NCBI GenBank assembly: GCA_024644775.1
Contig: JAHEHB010000357.1
Location: 1 to 5,756, forward strand
Direction: 5' to 3'
From: Deltaproteobacteria bacterium
GTDB taxonomy: Bacteria; Desulfobacterota; Desulfobacteria; Desulfobacterales; SURF-15
DNA: 5,756 nt
This document shows positions 5,341-5,756 of the stretch, piece by piece (the stretch's first letter is position 1; every line of letters begins with the position of its first letter). Below the pieces are notes generated by a model that was given only the letters and a program-made list of their open reading frames with translations, made no database searches and was not told the origin of the DNA. Position numbers and translations under genes: made by a program.

Positions 5341-5756
5341 CGGTCACAAGACGAAGTCTGGGTTCGGGCGGATTCACGGTAAAGCTGATCGTGGCATTGG
5401 TGTTTTTATCTCGCCACCATTGTACGGCCGCTTTCCCGGCGTCCAGTGCCATGCGTCCCCCGGTTTCCACATTCACTTGCGCCCACCCCTCTAAAATGGC
5501 GTCTTCAAGTCCTTGCTCAGTGGGGGAAAATCCACCATGGGTCAACCAAATCCGAGTCGCCTCGCTTTCCGGAACGTCATCAACACATTTACCGCTGGTT
5601 CCGTTGATGGGCGACAAATAGGATTCCGAACAAATATTAGGATTACGCTTGAGGGTCTCAATCGCCTCTTCGGTTTCCTCCATATAGGGTCGAATCAAAC
5701 CTCTGCAATAACTGTTTATGTGTGCAACATGTAAGTAGCGACCCTGAGCCAATTCG
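5341..5756 (-). pseudogene. Probable amidohydrolase fragment, 3'-truncated by fusion to the ABC remnant
   Basis: The frame is open through the right edge (an ATTG-GAA context in place of a real start), so the gene begins outside the window. About 138 residues are visible: GRYLHVAHINSYCRG, an EAIETLKRNPNICSESYLSPINGTSGKC stretch, THGGFSPTEQGLEDAILEGWAQVNVETGG, and [32 protein letters not shown]. The HVAHINS segment resembles a metal-ligand strand of dihydroorotase/hydantoinase-like amidohydrolases, which cleave amide or ring C-N bonds; I hold the family call only moderately. Near 5341 the protein runs straight into DNA that encodes, in another frame, the ABC ATPase remnant. The frame continues to a stop at 5231, but those last 36 or so residues are out-of-frame ATPase sequence and not native. 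The gene is therefore missing its true C-terminus, and any product would be chimeric. Confidence 0.55.

Overview
The window looks like chromosome from an anaerobic, fatty- or organic-acid-using bacterium with mid-range GC. Desulfobacterota/Deltaproteobacteria is my best guess, from the combination of a TAXI-type TRAP transporter, an acyl-CoA enzyme and a TIGR04076 protein. That guess rests on gene content only. Every supportable gene lies on the minus strand, so the window reads biologically from right to left. I see no tRNA, rRNA, CRISPR array, transposase or integrase.

Right end (about 4978-5756): two broken genes. A probable amidohydrolase enters from beyond the window and loses its homology near 5341. 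It is joined there directly to the middle of an Opp/Dpp-type peptide ABC transporter ATPase. That ATPase lacks its Walker A half, carries an in-frame TAA just before Walker B, and is cut off again near 4978. This is a decayed rearrangement site, or possibly an assembly join.

Centre (4977-788): a control region and an operon. A good sigma70-type promoter (TTGACA, 17 bp, TATACC at 4836-4808), with palindromes around its start site and upstream, precedes a periplasmic TAXI-family substrate-binding protein (4754-3801). A 166-bp gap with two stem-loops follows, then a fused 4TM/12TM TRAP permease with a TTG start (3634-1769). Eighteen bases later comes an NAD-dependent 3-hydroxyacyl-CoA dehydrogenase family protein (1750-788). 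The inferred job is secondary uptake of an organic acid, with a dehydrogenase acting on it or on its CoA ester. The substrate cannot be read from the sequence.

Left end (705-1): a small TIGR04076 protein with its own strong ribosome-binding site, then a 62-bp imperfect palindrome, then the N-terminal 102 residues of an unrecognised single-pass membrane protein that runs off the window.

Nothing here is clearly a new system. The parts most worth checking are the 62-bp palindrome against a ribosome-binding site, the paired stem-loops between binding protein and permease, the operator-like palindromes at the promoter, and the altered active-site motif in the dehydrogenase.
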